Shown here in pieces: positions 29,407 through 39,505 of a stretch of 64,000 bases of DNA. The position numbers and the translations under genes are program-made. Each line of letters opens with the position of its first letter. Position 1 is the stretch's first letter. The notes beneath the pieces were generated by a model. That model ran no database searches. It was given only the letters and a program-made list of their open reading frames with translations, and was not told the DNA's origin. Origin of the DNA: Fimenecus sp052298855. GTDB lineage: Bacteria; Bacillota; Clostridia; Oscillospirales; Acutalibacteraceae. The stretch covers positions 65,534 to 129,533 of the forward strand of contig DAVZXP010000009.1 in the NCBI GenBank assembly GCA_052298855.1, read 5' to 3'.

Positions 29407-30451
29407 AACAATTAAAGGTCTGATTATAGGTATAAGTGTATTTTTAGTTATCGTTTTAATAACCGTATCAATATTGATGTTTCCTTTGAAAGGAAAAACA
29501 TACGATTACGACTATTGGTACAGAGATAAACCTTATGATATAAATGATACGATTGTTCTTGAAAAGGAAGAAAATAAGGATTTCAAAATTCTTGTTATTA
29601 CCGACTTACAATTTAACGATGCTTTAGATTTGTGTGGAAAAGCCGACAATGTATATGAAACGGTTGATACACTTGTTACAAAGCAAAATCCCGATTTAAT
29701 AGTTATCACAGGAGATTTGGTTTGGGCAAAATTCACTAAATTTTCTGTGATTAAGGCAATTAATAAAATAGACAGCTACGGTATTCCGTGGGCACCGATT
29801 AACGGCAATCACGACGGTGAGGGAAATGTTGATTTGGCATGGATAGCAAATAAATACGAAGAAGCTGAAAATTGTTTGTTTAAGCAAGGTCCCGATAATA
29901 TCGGTGGAATCGGAAATTACATAATAAATATCAGAGAAAATGGTAAAATCGTGCAGAGTCTTATTATGATGGATACGCATGCAAGCCGTTACTACGATAA
30001 GAACGATGAGAACAGACATTATGACTTTATCTATGACAGCCAGATTGAATGGTATAAATGGGCGATAAACGGAATTAATGAATATAACAAAACAAAAACA
30101 GACTCTATGTTATTTATACATATTCCACTTCCCGAATTCAAAACCGCTTATGATTTATGGCAACAAGAAGGTGGTGCAGAAGGTGAAAACTTCGGCGTTA
30201 AGGGTGAAGAAGAATGCCCGTCATATATAAATACAGGTATGTTCAATGTGATTAAGGAGCTTGACAGCACAAAATATGTATTTGCCGGTCACGACCATTT
30301 GAATAATTACAGCGTGATGTATGAGGGAGTAAGACTGACTTATGCAATGAAAACAGGCGACAGATGTTCTCAGACACCCGGTCAAAACGGCGGTACGCTT
30401 ATAACGATGGGTGACGAAACAACAGTGGAGCATATATATGTTGAAAATTAA
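29399..30451 (+). CDS. Membrane-anchored calcineurin-like metallophosphoesterase
   Basis: The 350-aa protein is a close relative of those at 3012 and 4110 in the other operon: N-terminal signal anchor (residues 5-28), VITDLQFND, ITGDL, GNHDGEGN, FIHIPLPEF and AGHDHLNN. Motif I is D-x-Q. It also has the same WYRDKPYDINDTIVLEKEE-type linker after the anchor. It overlaps the preceding gene by 8 bases. Substrate unknown; location outside the membrane is inferred from the anchor. Confidence 0.88.
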   Translation: MSKTIKGLIIGISVFLVIVLITVSILMFPLKGKTYDYDYWYRDKPYDINDTIVLEKEENKDFKILVITDLQFNDALDLCGKADNVYETVDTLVTKQNPDLIVITGDLVWAKFTKFSVIKAINKIDSYGIPWAPINGNHDGEGNVDLAWIANKYEEAENCLFKQGPDNIGGIGNYIINIRENGKIVQSLIMMDTHASRYYDKNDENRHYDFIYDSQIEWYKWAINGINEYNKTKTDSMLFIHIPLPEFKTAYDLWQQEGGAEGENFGVKGEEECPSYINTGMFNVIKELDSTKYVFAGHDHLNNYSVMYEGVRLTYAMKTGDRCSQTPGQNGGTLITMGDETTVEHIYVEN

Positions 30452-30526
30452 GAATAAAAAAATAATGAAAATTGTTTTAAGAACAATTTCAGCAATGCTA
30501 AATATTAAAAAGGATATTGAAAAACA

Positions 30527-32041
30527 ATGAAGAAAACCCATTTAATTATATTGTCTTTATTTTTGACATCGGCAATAATAATTACGGCAGCAGTAATTAC
30601 TTATAAGGCTCTCACCGTTCCTAAAAGTAAGAAATATGTTGTTGAAACCATAGAAGCAAATTCAAAAGACTATATAAAAGTCGGCATTATATCAGATGCT
30701 CAGCTTCCACAGGAAGAAAAAAATCTTTACGGTTGGGATTATGCTACTGTTATGAATGGTGCAGATCATCTTATAAAAGCATTAAAATACTACAAAAGTC
30801 AAAATGTCGATATGATAGTATTTAACGGAGATATGACAAACGCCACAGGAGATTATGCATCTTACAGTGCTTACAATAAGATTTTGGATTATGTTTACGG
30901 TGAGGACAGAGCAGAAGCGCCGCACATTATTTATCCTATGGGTAATCATGAATTTTACGGTGGCAACCAGGAACACAATTTTTACAAGTCAACCGGTCTT
31001 CCTCTTAACACAAGAACGATTGTTAACGGCTATAGCTTTATCTCCATTTCTAATTCAAAACTTGAAAAAGGAGATGAAGAGCTTGCCGAAAGCAACGATA
31101 CACTTGCAGATGGAACATATAATGAGAAAAGAATAGAATTTTTAAAAGAACAACTTGCTGCCGCAAATACAGAAGATCCAAACAAGCCTATTTTTGTTTT
31201 TATCCATATGCCCATCAGCAATATTGTGAATGGCGGACATTGGGCAACACCGCAATATGAAGAAATATATAATATTTTAAAAGAATATCCGCAGGCGGTT
31301 GTATTTACAGGACATTCTCATTACTGTATGAGCGATGAAAGAGCGATTATGCAAAAAGATTTTACCGTTATCAATACGGGAACAACAAGCTATTTCGATT
31401 TTGACTGGCTTGATAATGAAGATGAAAATAAAGCAAACGACTTTCCGGCGGATATTTCACAAAAAAATCTTGTCTTTCAAAGTCAGGGACTGCTTGATAA
31501 AAAGGATTATATGGTAAACCCTCAGCTCATCGGTATTTACAAACCCGAAGATGTACCTGACAGAAATAATGTGAATAACGGATATTTGATGTATGTAGAT
31601 ACGCAAAGCAATTCGTTCACATTGAAAAAAGTAAACTTAAATACCGGAATTGAATTCGGCGAAGAATTTATAATGCGTTCTTTTGACAAAAGTTCATTTA
31701 CAAGAACTGCCGAAAAATTAGGAAGCGGCATTGCTCCGACCTTTGGTGACGCTGAAATTTCTGCTGAAAGCACATCAGACGGTGCTGTAGTAAGCTTTGA
31801 TTGTGCTTGTCAAAATGTTCCGATAAAATATTATATTTATGAAATTGAAAATGAAATCGGTCAAAAAACTTATGTGCGTTTTTTCGGAAAGAATTATATT
31901 CTTGGAAATGATATAATGTATACCGAACAGAATAAAATAAGAGGCTTGGAGAAAGGTAAATACTTTTTGCATGTGTATGCAGTAAATTCGTTTAATAAGG
32001 TCAGCGATGAATATTTAACGACAGAATTTACGGTGAAGTAA
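30527..32041 (+). CDS. Membrane-anchored metallophosphoesterase with C-terminal extension
   Basis: The 504-aa protein has an N-terminal anchor (ILSLFLTSAIIITAAVITY), then phosphoesterase motifs GIISDAQLP, FNGDMTN, MGNHEFYGG, FIHMPISN and FTGHSHYCM. After about residue 385 a beta-rich C-terminal domain (PTFGDAEISAESTSDGAVVSF to YVRFFGKNYILGND) resembles a fibronectin-III-like module. It is less similar to the other phosphoesterases here than they are to each other but shares the D-x-Q first motif. It lies in the mannosidase operon, 34 bases before the beta-helix gene. Confidence 0.87.
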   Translation: MKKTHLIILSLFLTSAIIITAAVITYKALTVPKSKKYVVETIEANSKDYIKVGIISDAQLPQEEKNLYGWDYATVMNGADHLIKALKYYKSQNVDMIVFNGDMTNATGDYASYSAYNKILDYVYGEDRAEAPHIIYPMGNHEFYGGNQEHNFYKSTGLPLNTRTIVNGYSFISISNSKLEKGDEELAESNDTLADGTYNEKRIEFLKEQLAAANTEDPNKPIFVFIHMPISNIVNGGHWATPQYEEIYNILKEYPQAVVFTGHSHYCMSDERAIMQKDFTVINTGTTSYFDFDWLDNEDENKANDFPADISQKNLVFQSQGLLDKKDYMVNPQLIGIYKPEDVPDRNNVNNGYLMYVDTQSNSFTLKKVNLNTGIEFGEEFIMRSFDKSSFTRTAEKLGSGIAPTFGDAEISAESTSDGAVVSFDCACQNVPIKYYIYEIENEIGQKTYVRFFGKNYILGNDIMYTEQNKIRGLEKGKYFLHVYAVNSFNKVSDEYLTTEFTVK

Positions 32042-32075
32042 ATATCTTTATTACAGTTAAAACAGAGGAAGTTCT

Positions 32076-34322
32076 ATGAAAAAGAAAATTATAATTTCAG
32101 CAGTGTCCGTCGGTTTGGCTCTTGCCGTAATCGGAGCATCGGTGGGTACATATATGTCATACATAAAAAAATATGTTCCCATTGCCCCTCCTTCAGCACT
32201 TGCTTGCACAAAATCGGACAGTCGGAAAGAGCTTATTAAAAATGCGGATTTTTATGTATCCGTAAACGGTGATGACAACGGAATCGGCACACTTGAAAAG
32301 CCGTTTCAGACAATTCAAAGAGCACAGCAGGCTGTTCGTGAAGCTATTGCAAATTCCGATGAAAGTAAAACATCAATTACCGTTGCGATAATGGCAGGTA
32401 CATATTATGAAACGGGTATTGCGTTTAATGAAAAAGATTCTTCAAAAAGCACATCTGTTACCTACACTTCCTACGGCGACGGTGAGGTTATCCTTTGCGG
32501 CGGCAAAATTTTAACTTCCGAAGATTTTTCCTCTGTTGACAGCGAAACTGCTAAAAGGCTTAACAGTCAGGCAGCGGATAAGGTTAAGATGATTGATTTG
32601 AAAAAATACGGTCTTACAAAATCGGATTACGGTAAAATCAAAGCGACAGGCGGATTTAATACCGAAGAGTATTATGACGATGCGGCGACTGAAAATCCCT
32701 GTGAATTATTCTTTAATGATAAAAGAATGACAATTGCACGCTATCCCAACGATTCGTATATAACCGTAGGTAAAGTAAGCGACATCGGCGACTGCTATGA
32801 GCCAAATGCCCCCTCCCCTACTGACGAATCGTGGCTCGAAAGACGCAACCAAAGAGGCGGCACATTTGCCCTTGACAAGGATACCTACAAGAGAGTGAAA
32901 AGCTGGCAGAATACCGATGATTTGTGGGCGTTCGGTTACTTTTACTGGGACTGGGCAGATATGTCCACACCCATAAAAAGTATCAATAATGATAAAACAA
33001 TAACTACCGAGTATTGCAGTAAATACGGCTTTAAAGAGGGCGGATATTATTATTTCTTCAATGTCCTTGAAGAACTTGACGCACCGGGCGAATATTATAT
33101 AGACCGTGATAACGGAATATTGTATTTTTATCCTCCCGATGAAAATGAAAACAGCAAAATTATGCTTTCCACAAGCAATGAAAATATAATCAGTATCACA
33201 GAAAAAGCGTCCAATATTACCGTTGACGGTCTTACCTTGCAGGGCACAAGAGCCGCTGCACTTACCATTGCAGGCGAGAAGTGCAAAATCATAAACTGCA
33301 CGGTTAAAAATGCGGTTGATTGCGGAATCAATGTGAGCGGCAAAAATAATCTTGTGGAAAACTGCGAGGTTGCTTTTATCGGAAAAGATGCTGTTGTGCT
33401 TTCGGGCGGCAGTGCAGAGGGCTTTGTCTATGGCAACAACACCGTCACCAACAACAGCTTGCACGATTACGGCGAAATTCAGAAAACATATATTGCAGGT
33501 GTGAATTTAAGCGGTATCGGCAACACCGTTTCCCATAATGAAATCTACAATGCGCCGCATATGGGCGTTTATTATACAGGCAATGAAAATGTAATGGAAT
33601 ACAATTACATTCACGATGTAGTTTTACAATCCTCAGATGCAGGTGCGATTTATACGGGTTACAGCTACAGCACTTACGGAAATGTTGTCCGCTATAACTG
33701 TATCAGCAATATCGGCTCGGGCACTTTTACACCAAGCGGCATTTATTTTGATGACAATTCCTCAGGACAGACAGCCTACGGAAACGTGCTTATCAATATT
33801 CCCGGTTATGCTTTCCTTATCGGAGGCGGCAGAGATAATATGATTGAAAACAATTTGGTTATCAATGCAGGAAAGCAGATACTCTATGATGACCGTGCGT
33901 ATGACGGTTATCACAATGACGGCTGGTATGCAAAAAACTGTAAAACGCCTGACAGCCGTTTGTGGCAGCTTATGAATGAGGCAAAGGAGTTTAACGCTTC
34001 CATCGGCAACAAGTATGACGGCATTGAGCGTATGCATCAGGATTATGAAAGAGAAGATGACGAGGGCTTTGCAGTTAATCCGTCAGGCTCATCTGTTCAA
34101 AATAACATCATTATTTCAAAGCAAAACAAGGTCGGTGAAATCGCAAAGACAGTCAAAAAATATTCTGTCGTTGAAAACAATCAGACCTTTACCTTAAACG
34201 GTGCAAAAAGCTCCTTTGAGGATTATGAAAACGGCGATTACATAATCAAAACAGACAGTAAAATTTCAAAAAAATGTCCCGATTTCAAAGAAATTCCTTT
34301 TAATGAAATCGGCAGAAAATAA
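32076..34322 (+). CDS. Exported right-handed parallel beta-helix protein, GH141-like
   Basis: The 748-aa protein has an N-terminal membrane anchor (residues 5-30), then DFYVSVNGDDNGIGTLEKPF followed by RAQQAVREAI, an N-terminal insert (CELFFNDKRMTIARYPND) and a long run of beta-helix turns (NITVDGLTLQG, KIINCTVKNA, NLVENCEVAF, NTVSHNEIYNA, NVMEYNYIHDV). This layout is like GH141 enzymes (alpha-L-fucosidase and xylanase activities are reported in that family), though GH120 and uncharacterised beta-helix proteins share it. Catalytic residues cannot be assigned by eye. It would act outside the cell. A stump of a similar gene lies at 39351. Confidence 0.75.
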   Translation: MKKKIIISAVSVGLALAVIGASVGTYMSYIKKYVPIAPPSALACTKSDSRKELIKNADFYVSVNGDDNGIGTLEKPFQTIQRAQQAVREAIANSDESKTSITVAIMAGTYYETGIAFNEKDSSKSTSVTYTSYGDGEVILCGGKILTSEDFSSVDSETAKRLNSQAADKVKMIDLKKYGLTKSDYGKIKATGGFNTEEYYDDAATENPCELFFNDKRMTIARYPNDSYITVGKVSDIGDCYEPNAPSPTDESWLERRNQRGGTFALDKDTYKRVKSWQNTDDLWAFGYFYWDWADMSTPIKSINNDKTITTEYCSKYGFKEGGYYYFFNVLEELDAPGEYYIDRDNGILYFYPPDENENSKIMLSTSNENIISITEKASNITVDGLTLQGTRAAALTIAGEKCKIINCTVKNAVDCGINVSGKNNLVENCEVAFIGKDAVVLSGGSAEGFVYGNNTVTNNSLHDYGEIQKTYIAGVNLSGIGNTVSHNEIYNAPHMGVYYTGNENVMEYNYIHDVVLQSSDAGAIYTGYSYSTYGNVVRYNCISNIGSGTFTPSGIYFDDNSSGQTAYGNVLINIPGYAFLIGGGRDNMIENNLVINAGKQILYDDRAYDGYHNDGWYAKNCKTPDSRLWQLMNEAKEFNASIGNKYDGIERMHQDYEREDDEGFAVNPSGSSVQNNIIISKQNKVGEIAKTVKKYSVVENNQTFTLNGAKSSFEDYENGDYIIKTDSKISKKCPDFKEIPFNEIGRK

Positions 34323-34335
34323 GCGGAGGCAAAAA

Positions 34336-35658
34336 ATGTATTTTGAAAATATTGAAAAAATAAAATTCGAGGGCGTAAATTTAAAAAATCCGCTCTCGTT
34401 TAAGTATTATGATGCGACCAAAATTGTTGCAGGCAAAAAAATGAGCGAGCATCTTAAATTCGCCATGAGCTACTGGCATACAATGTGCGGTGACGGAACA
34501 GATATGTTCGGCAGAGGAACAACGGACAAATCATTCGGCGGAAAAACGCCTATGGAAATTGCAGTAAACAAGGTATATGCATCATTTGAACTTATGGAAA
34601 AGCTCGGTATTAAGTATTTCTGTTTTCACGACCGTGATATTGCTCCCGAGGGTGCAACCTTAAAAGAAACCAACGCAAACCTTGACAAAATCGTTCCGAT
34701 TATCAAGTCGGAAATGGAAAGAACGGGCATAAAGCTTCTTTGGGGTACAGCGAACTGCTTTAATAATCCCAGATATATGTGCGGCGCGGGAACATCTCCT
34801 AATGCCGAGGTGTTTGCTTATGCGGCGGCACAAATTAAAAAAGCCCTTGAAATTACCGTTGAACTCGGCGGTCAGGGCTATGTGTTCTGGGGCGGTCGAG
34901 AGGGTTACGATACTCTGCTCAATACGGATATGGCAAAAGAGCAGGACAATATGGCATATCTTATGAAAATGGCTGTTGATTACGGCAGAAGCATTGGTTT
35001 TACAGGTGATTTTTATATTGAGCCGAAGCCGAAAGAACCTACAAAGCATCAGTATGATTTTGATGTTTCAACCGTGCTTGCGTTCTTGCGTAAATACGGG
35101 TTGGATAAAGATTTTAAGATGAATATTGAAGCCAACCACGCAACGCTTGCAGGACACACTTTTCAACACGAATTGAGAGTTGCAAGAGATAACGGCGTTT
35201 TCGGTTCAATAGATGCCAATCAGGGCGATATGCTTTTAGGCTGGGATACAGACCAGTTCCCCACGGATTTATACAGCACAACCATGTGTATGTACGAGGT
35301 TTTGAAAAATGGCGGCTTTACGAACGGCGGATTGAATTTTGACGCAAAAGCAAGACGTGCAAGCAATACATATGAGGATGTTTTTCTTTCCTATATTGCA
35401 GGTATGGACGCTTTCGCTTACGGCCTTATCGTTGCCGATAAAATCATTTCAGACGGCGTTATGGATAGTTTTGTCGAAAACAGATACAGCTCATATACCG
35501 AGGGCATCGGCAAAAAAATTGCCGACAGGCAAACCTCTCTTGCGGAGCTTGAGCAGTATACGCTTATAAACGGAGAGCCGACAGCAGAAAGCGGCAAGCA
35601 GGAATATCTTGAAGCACTTGTTAATCGGTATATTATTTTAGCAGGTAAGGATTTATGA
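34336..35658 (+). CDS. xylA: Xylose isomerase
   Basis: The 440-aa enzyme interconverts D-xylose and D-xylulose. The barrel motifs are present: FHDRDIAPEG (catalytic His), FWGGREGYDTLLNTD, IEPKPKEPTKHQYDFD (metal Glu), NIEANHATLAGHTFQHEL and GSIDANQGD, LGWDTDQFP. Length is typical. ATG 34336 follows GGAGGC and overlaps nothing; the longer frame from 34303 runs into the beta-helix gene. Its stop overlaps the xylulokinase start by four bases. The pair in a mannosidase/fucosidase operon implies that xylose is among the sugars released. Confidence 0.97.
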   Translation: MYFENIEKIKFEGVNLKNPLSFKYYDATKIVAGKKMSEHLKFAMSYWHTMCGDGTDMFGRGTTDKSFGGKTPMEIAVNKVYASFELMEKLGIKYFCFHDRDIAPEGATLKETNANLDKIVPIIKSEMERTGIKLLWGTANCFNNPRYMCGAGTSPNAEVFAYAAAQIKKALEITVELGGQGYVFWGGREGYDTLLNTDMAKEQDNMAYLMKMAVDYGRSIGFTGDFYIEPKPKEPTKHQYDFDVSTVLAFLRKYGLDKDFKMNIEANHATLAGHTFQHELRVARDNGVFGSIDANQGDMLLGWDTDQFPTDLYSTTMCMYEVLKNGGFTNGGLNFDAKARRASNTYEDVFLSYIAGMDAFAYGLIVADKIISDGVMDSFVENRYSSYTEGIGKKIADRQTSLAELEQYTLINGEPTAESGKQEYLEALVNRYIILAGKDL

Positions 35659-37121
35659 GTTATTTTATCGGAATTGATGTGGGGACATCTGCAACAAAAT
35701 CCGTACTGTTTGACGAAACTGGAAAGATTATTATTTCGAACAGCAGTGAGTACGAGCTGATTCAGCCTCACAACGGTTGGGCACAGCAACGACCTAATGA
35801 TTGGAAAAATGCTGCCGTTGAAACCTTGAAAAGCATTGCCCAAAAGGTTAATGTCGAAGAAATCAAGGGCATTGGCGTTACGGGACAAATGCACGGTCTT
35901 GTTGTGCTTGATGAAAATAATGATGTTTTATATGACAGCATTATTTGGTGCGACCAAAGAACAGAAAAAGAGGTAAATCAAATTATTGATACTATCGGCA
36001 AGGAAAGATATATTGACCTGACCTTAAACGCTCCAAACACCTCTTTTACATTGAGTAAGCTTTTGTGGTTAAAGAATAATGAGCCTGATATTTTTTCAAA
36101 AACAAGAAAAGTCCTGTTGCCGAAGGACTACATCAATTTTTGCTTAACCGGTAATTTTTCAACCGATGTTTCGGACGCAAGCGGAACAGGATATTTTGAT
36201 GTTAAAAACAGAAAATGGAGTAAAGAAATTCTTGCCGCATTCAATATTGGCAAAGAACTGTTGCCGCAGGTTTATGAAAGCTCACAGGTTGTTGGAAATA
36301 TAACCGAGGATATTGCAAAACAAACAGGTTTATCAACAAATACAATTGTCGTTGCAGGAGCAGGAGATCAAGCGGCTGCCGCAGTGGGAAACGGTGTTGT
36401 TAAACCGGGTTGCACAAGTATTTCGCTGGGAACAAGCGGTGTTGTGTTCACAGCAGTCGACAAGCCTGTATATGATAAATTCGGAAGAACTCACACCTTT
36501 TGCCATGCTGTCAAAAATACGTGGCACATTATGGGAGTAACACAGGGCTGTGGTTTGTCGGTAAATTGGTTTAGAAAGAACTTTGCACAGGAGTATAGCT
36601 ATGCTGAGCTTGATGAAAACGCAAAGGAAATTACAAGTGACGGAATAATCTATTTGCCTTATTTAATGGGTGAAAGAACACCTCATCTTGACCCTAATTG
36701 CAGAGGCTCTTTTACGGGCATTTCAGTTAATCATAACTGTTTCAACTTTTATAGAGCTTTGTTGGAGGGCGTTTGCTTCAGCCTCAAAGATTGCTGTGAG
36801 GTTATTTGTGAATCGGGCATTGATTTGAATACGGTTAAGGTCGGTGGAGGAGGCGCAAAAAGCCGATTGTGGCTGCAAATTCTTGCCGACATTACAACGA
36901 ATAATCTATATTCATCTCAATGTGTAGAAAGCGGAGCGTTAGGCGTTGCTATTCTTGCAAGTGTAGGAAGCGGTTATTATAATTCAGTTACCGAAGCAAG
37001 TAAAAAAATGACTGTTTGCGATTTGACAGTAACAGAGTTTAATGCTGAAAAAATTGATTATTATAATTCAATCTATAAAACATATAAAAATCTTTATTGT
37101 GCAATTAAACAAGTCCGGTAA
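35655..37121 (+). CDS. xylB: Xylulokinase
   Basis: The 488-aa FGGY-family kinase phosphorylates D-xylulose to xylulose 5-phosphate. It shows the N-terminal phosphate motif FIGIDVGTSATKSVLFDE, GVTGQMHGLVVLD, the catalytic GAGDQAAAAVGNG and the C-terminal VGGGGAKSRLWLQILADI. It starts within the xylA stop (ATGA overlap). Together with xylA it would channel xylose into the pentose phosphate pathway. Confidence 0.96.
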   Translation: MSYFIGIDVGTSATKSVLFDETGKIIISNSSEYELIQPHNGWAQQRPNDWKNAAVETLKSIAQKVNVEEIKGIGVTGQMHGLVVLDENNDVLYDSIIWCDQRTEKEVNQIIDTIGKERYIDLTLNAPNTSFTLSKLLWLKNNEPDIFSKTRKVLLPKDYINFCLTGNFSTDVSDASGTGYFDVKNRKWSKEILAAFNIGKELLPQVYESSQVVGNITEDIAKQTGLSTNTIVVAGAGDQAAAAVGNGVVKPGCTSISLGTSGVVFTAVDKPVYDKFGRTHTFCHAVKNTWHIMGVTQGCGLSVNWFRKNFAQEYSYAELDENAKEITSDGIIYLPYLMGERTPHLDPNCRGSFTGISVNHNCFNFYRALLEGVCFSLKDCCEVICESGIDLNTVKVGGGGAKSRLWLQILADITTNNLYSSQCVESGALGVAILASVGSGYYNSVTEASKKMTVCDLTVTEFNAEKIDYYNSIYKTYKNLYCAIKQVR

Positions 37122-37199
37122 AAATGGATAATTGAAAAAAAGAACCTCTTATGGTAGAATAAAAAATACGGTTGAAAGATATATTTAGTGGGTGGCGAT

Positions 37200-39290
37200 A
37201 TGAAAAAGAAAATAATTACCGTAACAGCTATAATTGCGTTGTTATTGTGCGTTGTAACGGCAAGGGTGCTTTTTGCACCGAGCAAACAGCATTTTGTGGG
37301 CACCGTAACGGAGATTGACACAGGAAAGCCTCTTTCAAATGTTTGTGTAACCGACGGCAGAAATGTTGTTAAAACCGATGAAAACGGCAGGTTTGAGCTT
37401 AACGGTTGGCGGAAAAGTCATTTTGTGACCGTAACCGTTCCGTCGGGGTATCAAACGGATAATTTCTATATTCCTGTTGATAAGGATAAAAGCAGCTATG
37501 ATTTTGCACTTGCAAAATCGGATTTAACTGCACTCGATGAGCATTGCTTTGTTCAAATCTCCGATACAGAAATCGGAAAGTCCGGCACGGGCGAATGGCT
37601 TGATAATGTTAAACAAATTGTCAAGCAAAATAATCCTGCATTTTTGATACACACGGGCGACATTTGCTATGAGGCGGGTCTTAAAAAGCATATTGAGGAT
37701 ATGAACACCGAAACTATGGGATGCACCGTTAGGTATGTAATCGGCAATCACGACTATGTAAAAGGAAAGTATGGCGAGGAACTTTACGAAAGCCTTTACG
37801 GACCTGTTTGGTATTCCTTTGATGTCGGCAACATTCATTATGTTGTTACTTCGTTCCAAAGGGGTAGCGATTACAAATCCTGTTATGCAGATAGTGACAG
37901 GTGGAAATGGCTTGCAAACGACCTTGAAAATGTTGATGACGACAAAAAAGTTGTTATGTTCAACCATACAAAATCACCGAGTGATGATTACGTTTTGTCG
38001 TTTGGCAGAAATGAGCTTGACCTAAAGGAGCACAACCTTATCGCTTGGATATTCGGTCATTATCATTACAATTATGTATATGAAAAAAGCGGTGTAGTAA
38101 ACATCAGTACCGCCCGTCCCGATTGCGGAGGCATTGACTCATCTCCTGCCGGAACAAGAATAATACATATCGGTGCCGACGGTGAAATCAGAACTAATAC
38201 AGATTATTACGATTTGAATTTGTCATCAAAGCCGGAAAATACGATATGGACTGCCGAGCTTAACGGCAACGCTCTTTACTGTGATACCGTATATGACGGC
38301 GGATATATCTATACCGCAACGGTTGATGATGATTATCCACACAACTGTGGAATATACTGCATAAATGCAGATGACGGCAAAATCAAATGGTTTTATGAAA
38401 CGGTTAATTCTGTAAAGAATAACATCTGTATCGACGGCGAAAGACTGCTTGCTACGGATGTTGACGGCAATGTATATTGTCTTGACAAAGCAAACGGCAA
38501 CAGTATATGGCAAACAAAAATAAATCTTGGGAACAACATAGGAACAAGCAGCGGAATTTGTATAGAAAACGGTGTTCTGTTTACAGGAAATTCACGGATT
38601 GTTACCGCACTTAATATTGCTGACGGCAGTATTAAGTGGTCGAAAAATAGGGATAAGGGCGAAAACTCCCCTGCCGAATTTATTGTTGCGGGAAATAAGC
38701 TGATTGTAAACTCTCATTGGGACTCTTTATCTGCACTTGATGTTGAAAGCGGCAAGGAGCTTTGGAGCAATGATGATGAGGATATACGCTTCAGAAGCTC
38801 AACACCTGCCATTGTTGATGACAAAACTCTGCTTGTTGCAGACAGCGACGCAGTAATGCTCGTCAACCTTGATGACGGCAGTATAACCGACAAAACAACA
38901 TTTGAAGATTACAGCTTTTCATCAAGCGGACAGCCTGCCATTCTTGACGGCATTGCATACATTCCAACTTCAAATAAAGGTTTGATTGCGTTTGATATTA
39001 AAAGCAAAAGCATTTTGTGGAATTTCGAAACACAGGACAATATATTGTTCACGGCACCGTATAGGGGCAAAGGCTCAAAAACTGTTGAAAGTTCTCCGAT
39101 TATTGAATATAATAAAATCATCTTTGGTGCAAATGACGGATATATTTATTGTGTAGATGCAAAAAACAGAAAAGTAACAGAAAAATTCAATGCAGGCTCT
39201 GCTGTTTTGGGGAAAGCTTTTGTAAAAGACAACAAACTTTATGCAGGCTCTTTTGACGGTAATGTGGTTTGTTATACGCTTTTGCCATAG
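37200..39290 (+). CDS. Exported metallophosphoesterase fused to a PQQ-like beta-propeller
   Basis: The 696-aa protein has an N-terminal anchor (residues 3-25), a small beta-sandwich (GTVTEIDTGKPLSNVCVTDGR, the calcineurin-like N-terminal domain), a phosphoesterase domain (QISDTEIG, HTGDICYE, GNHDYVKG, FNHTKSP, FGHYHYNY) and, from about residue 345, repeated propeller blades (CINADDGKIKWFYET, CLDKANGNSIWQTKI, ALNIADGSIKWSK, ALDVESGKELWSN, FDIKSKSILWNFET). Motif I is DTE, so even the Gln of its relatives is replaced. The ATG at 37200 is preferred over GTG 37188 because GGGTGG lies just before it. The propeller probably binds a partner or polymer. Confidence 0.85.
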   Translation: MKKKIITVTAIIALLLCVVTARVLFAPSKQHFVGTVTEIDTGKPLSNVCVTDGRNVVKTDENGRFELNGWRKSHFVTVTVPSGYQTDNFYIPVDKDKSSYDFALAKSDLTALDEHCFVQISDTEIGKSGTGEWLDNVKQIVKQNNPAFLIHTGDICYEAGLKKHIEDMNTETMGCTVRYVIGNHDYVKGKYGEELYESLYGPVWYSFDVGNIHYVVTSFQRGSDYKSCYADSDRWKWLANDLENVDDDKKVVMFNHTKSPSDDYVLSFGRNELDLKEHNLIAWIFGHYHYNYVYEKSGVVNISTARPDCGGIDSSPAGTRIIHIGADGEIRTNTDYYDLNLSSKPENTIWTAELNGNALYCDTVYDGGYIYTATVDDDYPHNCGIYCINADDGKIKWFYETVNSVKNNICIDGERLLATDVDGNVYCLDKANGNSIWQTKINLGNNIGTSSGICIENGVLFTGNSRIVTALNIADGSIKWSKNRDKGENSPAEFIVAGNKLIVNSHWDSLSALDVESGKELWSNDDEDIRFRSSTPAIVDDKTLLVADSDAVMLVNLDDGSITDKTTFEDYSFSSSGQPAILDGIAYIPTSNKGLIAFDIKSKSILWNFETQDNILFTAPYRGKGSKTVESSPIIEYNKIIFGANDGYIYCVDAKNRKVTEKFNAGSAVLGKAFVKDNKLYAGSFDGNVVCYTLLP

Positions 39291-39350
39291 CGTTAATTAG
39301 CAACAGAAACGGAGTAAATGAAAAAATGAAAAAGCAAGTCAGGTTGTGAT

Positions 39351-39494
39351 GCAAATTCTTTGATTGCAGACCCGATGTTTACAGATTCTGAAAGTAACGA
39401 TTTCTCTTTCAAAGAAAATTCGCCTGCCTATAAGTTGGGAATAAGCGAGATTGATACGAACAGCATCGGAGTTCAGAGTAACTGGTATTATTAA
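39351..39494 (+). pseudogene. C-terminal stump of a beta-helix (GH141-like) protein
   Basis: An open frame without a start reads ADPMFTDSESNDFSFKENSP, AYKLGISEIDTNSIGVQ and ends NWYY at TAA 39492. This is the characteristic end of beta-helix glycosidases and matches in layout the end of the protein at 32076-34322 (NGDYIIKTDS, then PFNEIG). Just upstream a ribosome site and ATG GAAAAAATG lead into only a few codons before a stop, so almost the whole gene has been deleted. It sits directly before the GH29 gene. Confidence 0.75.
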
Positions 39495-39505
39495 GGAGAC
39501 ATATT

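Noticed and set aside
32706..33464. 252-codon open frame antisense to the beta-helix gene
   Set aside because: It lies wholly within a gene with clear beta-helix repeats, has no ribosome site and shows only low-complexity hydrophobic sequence.
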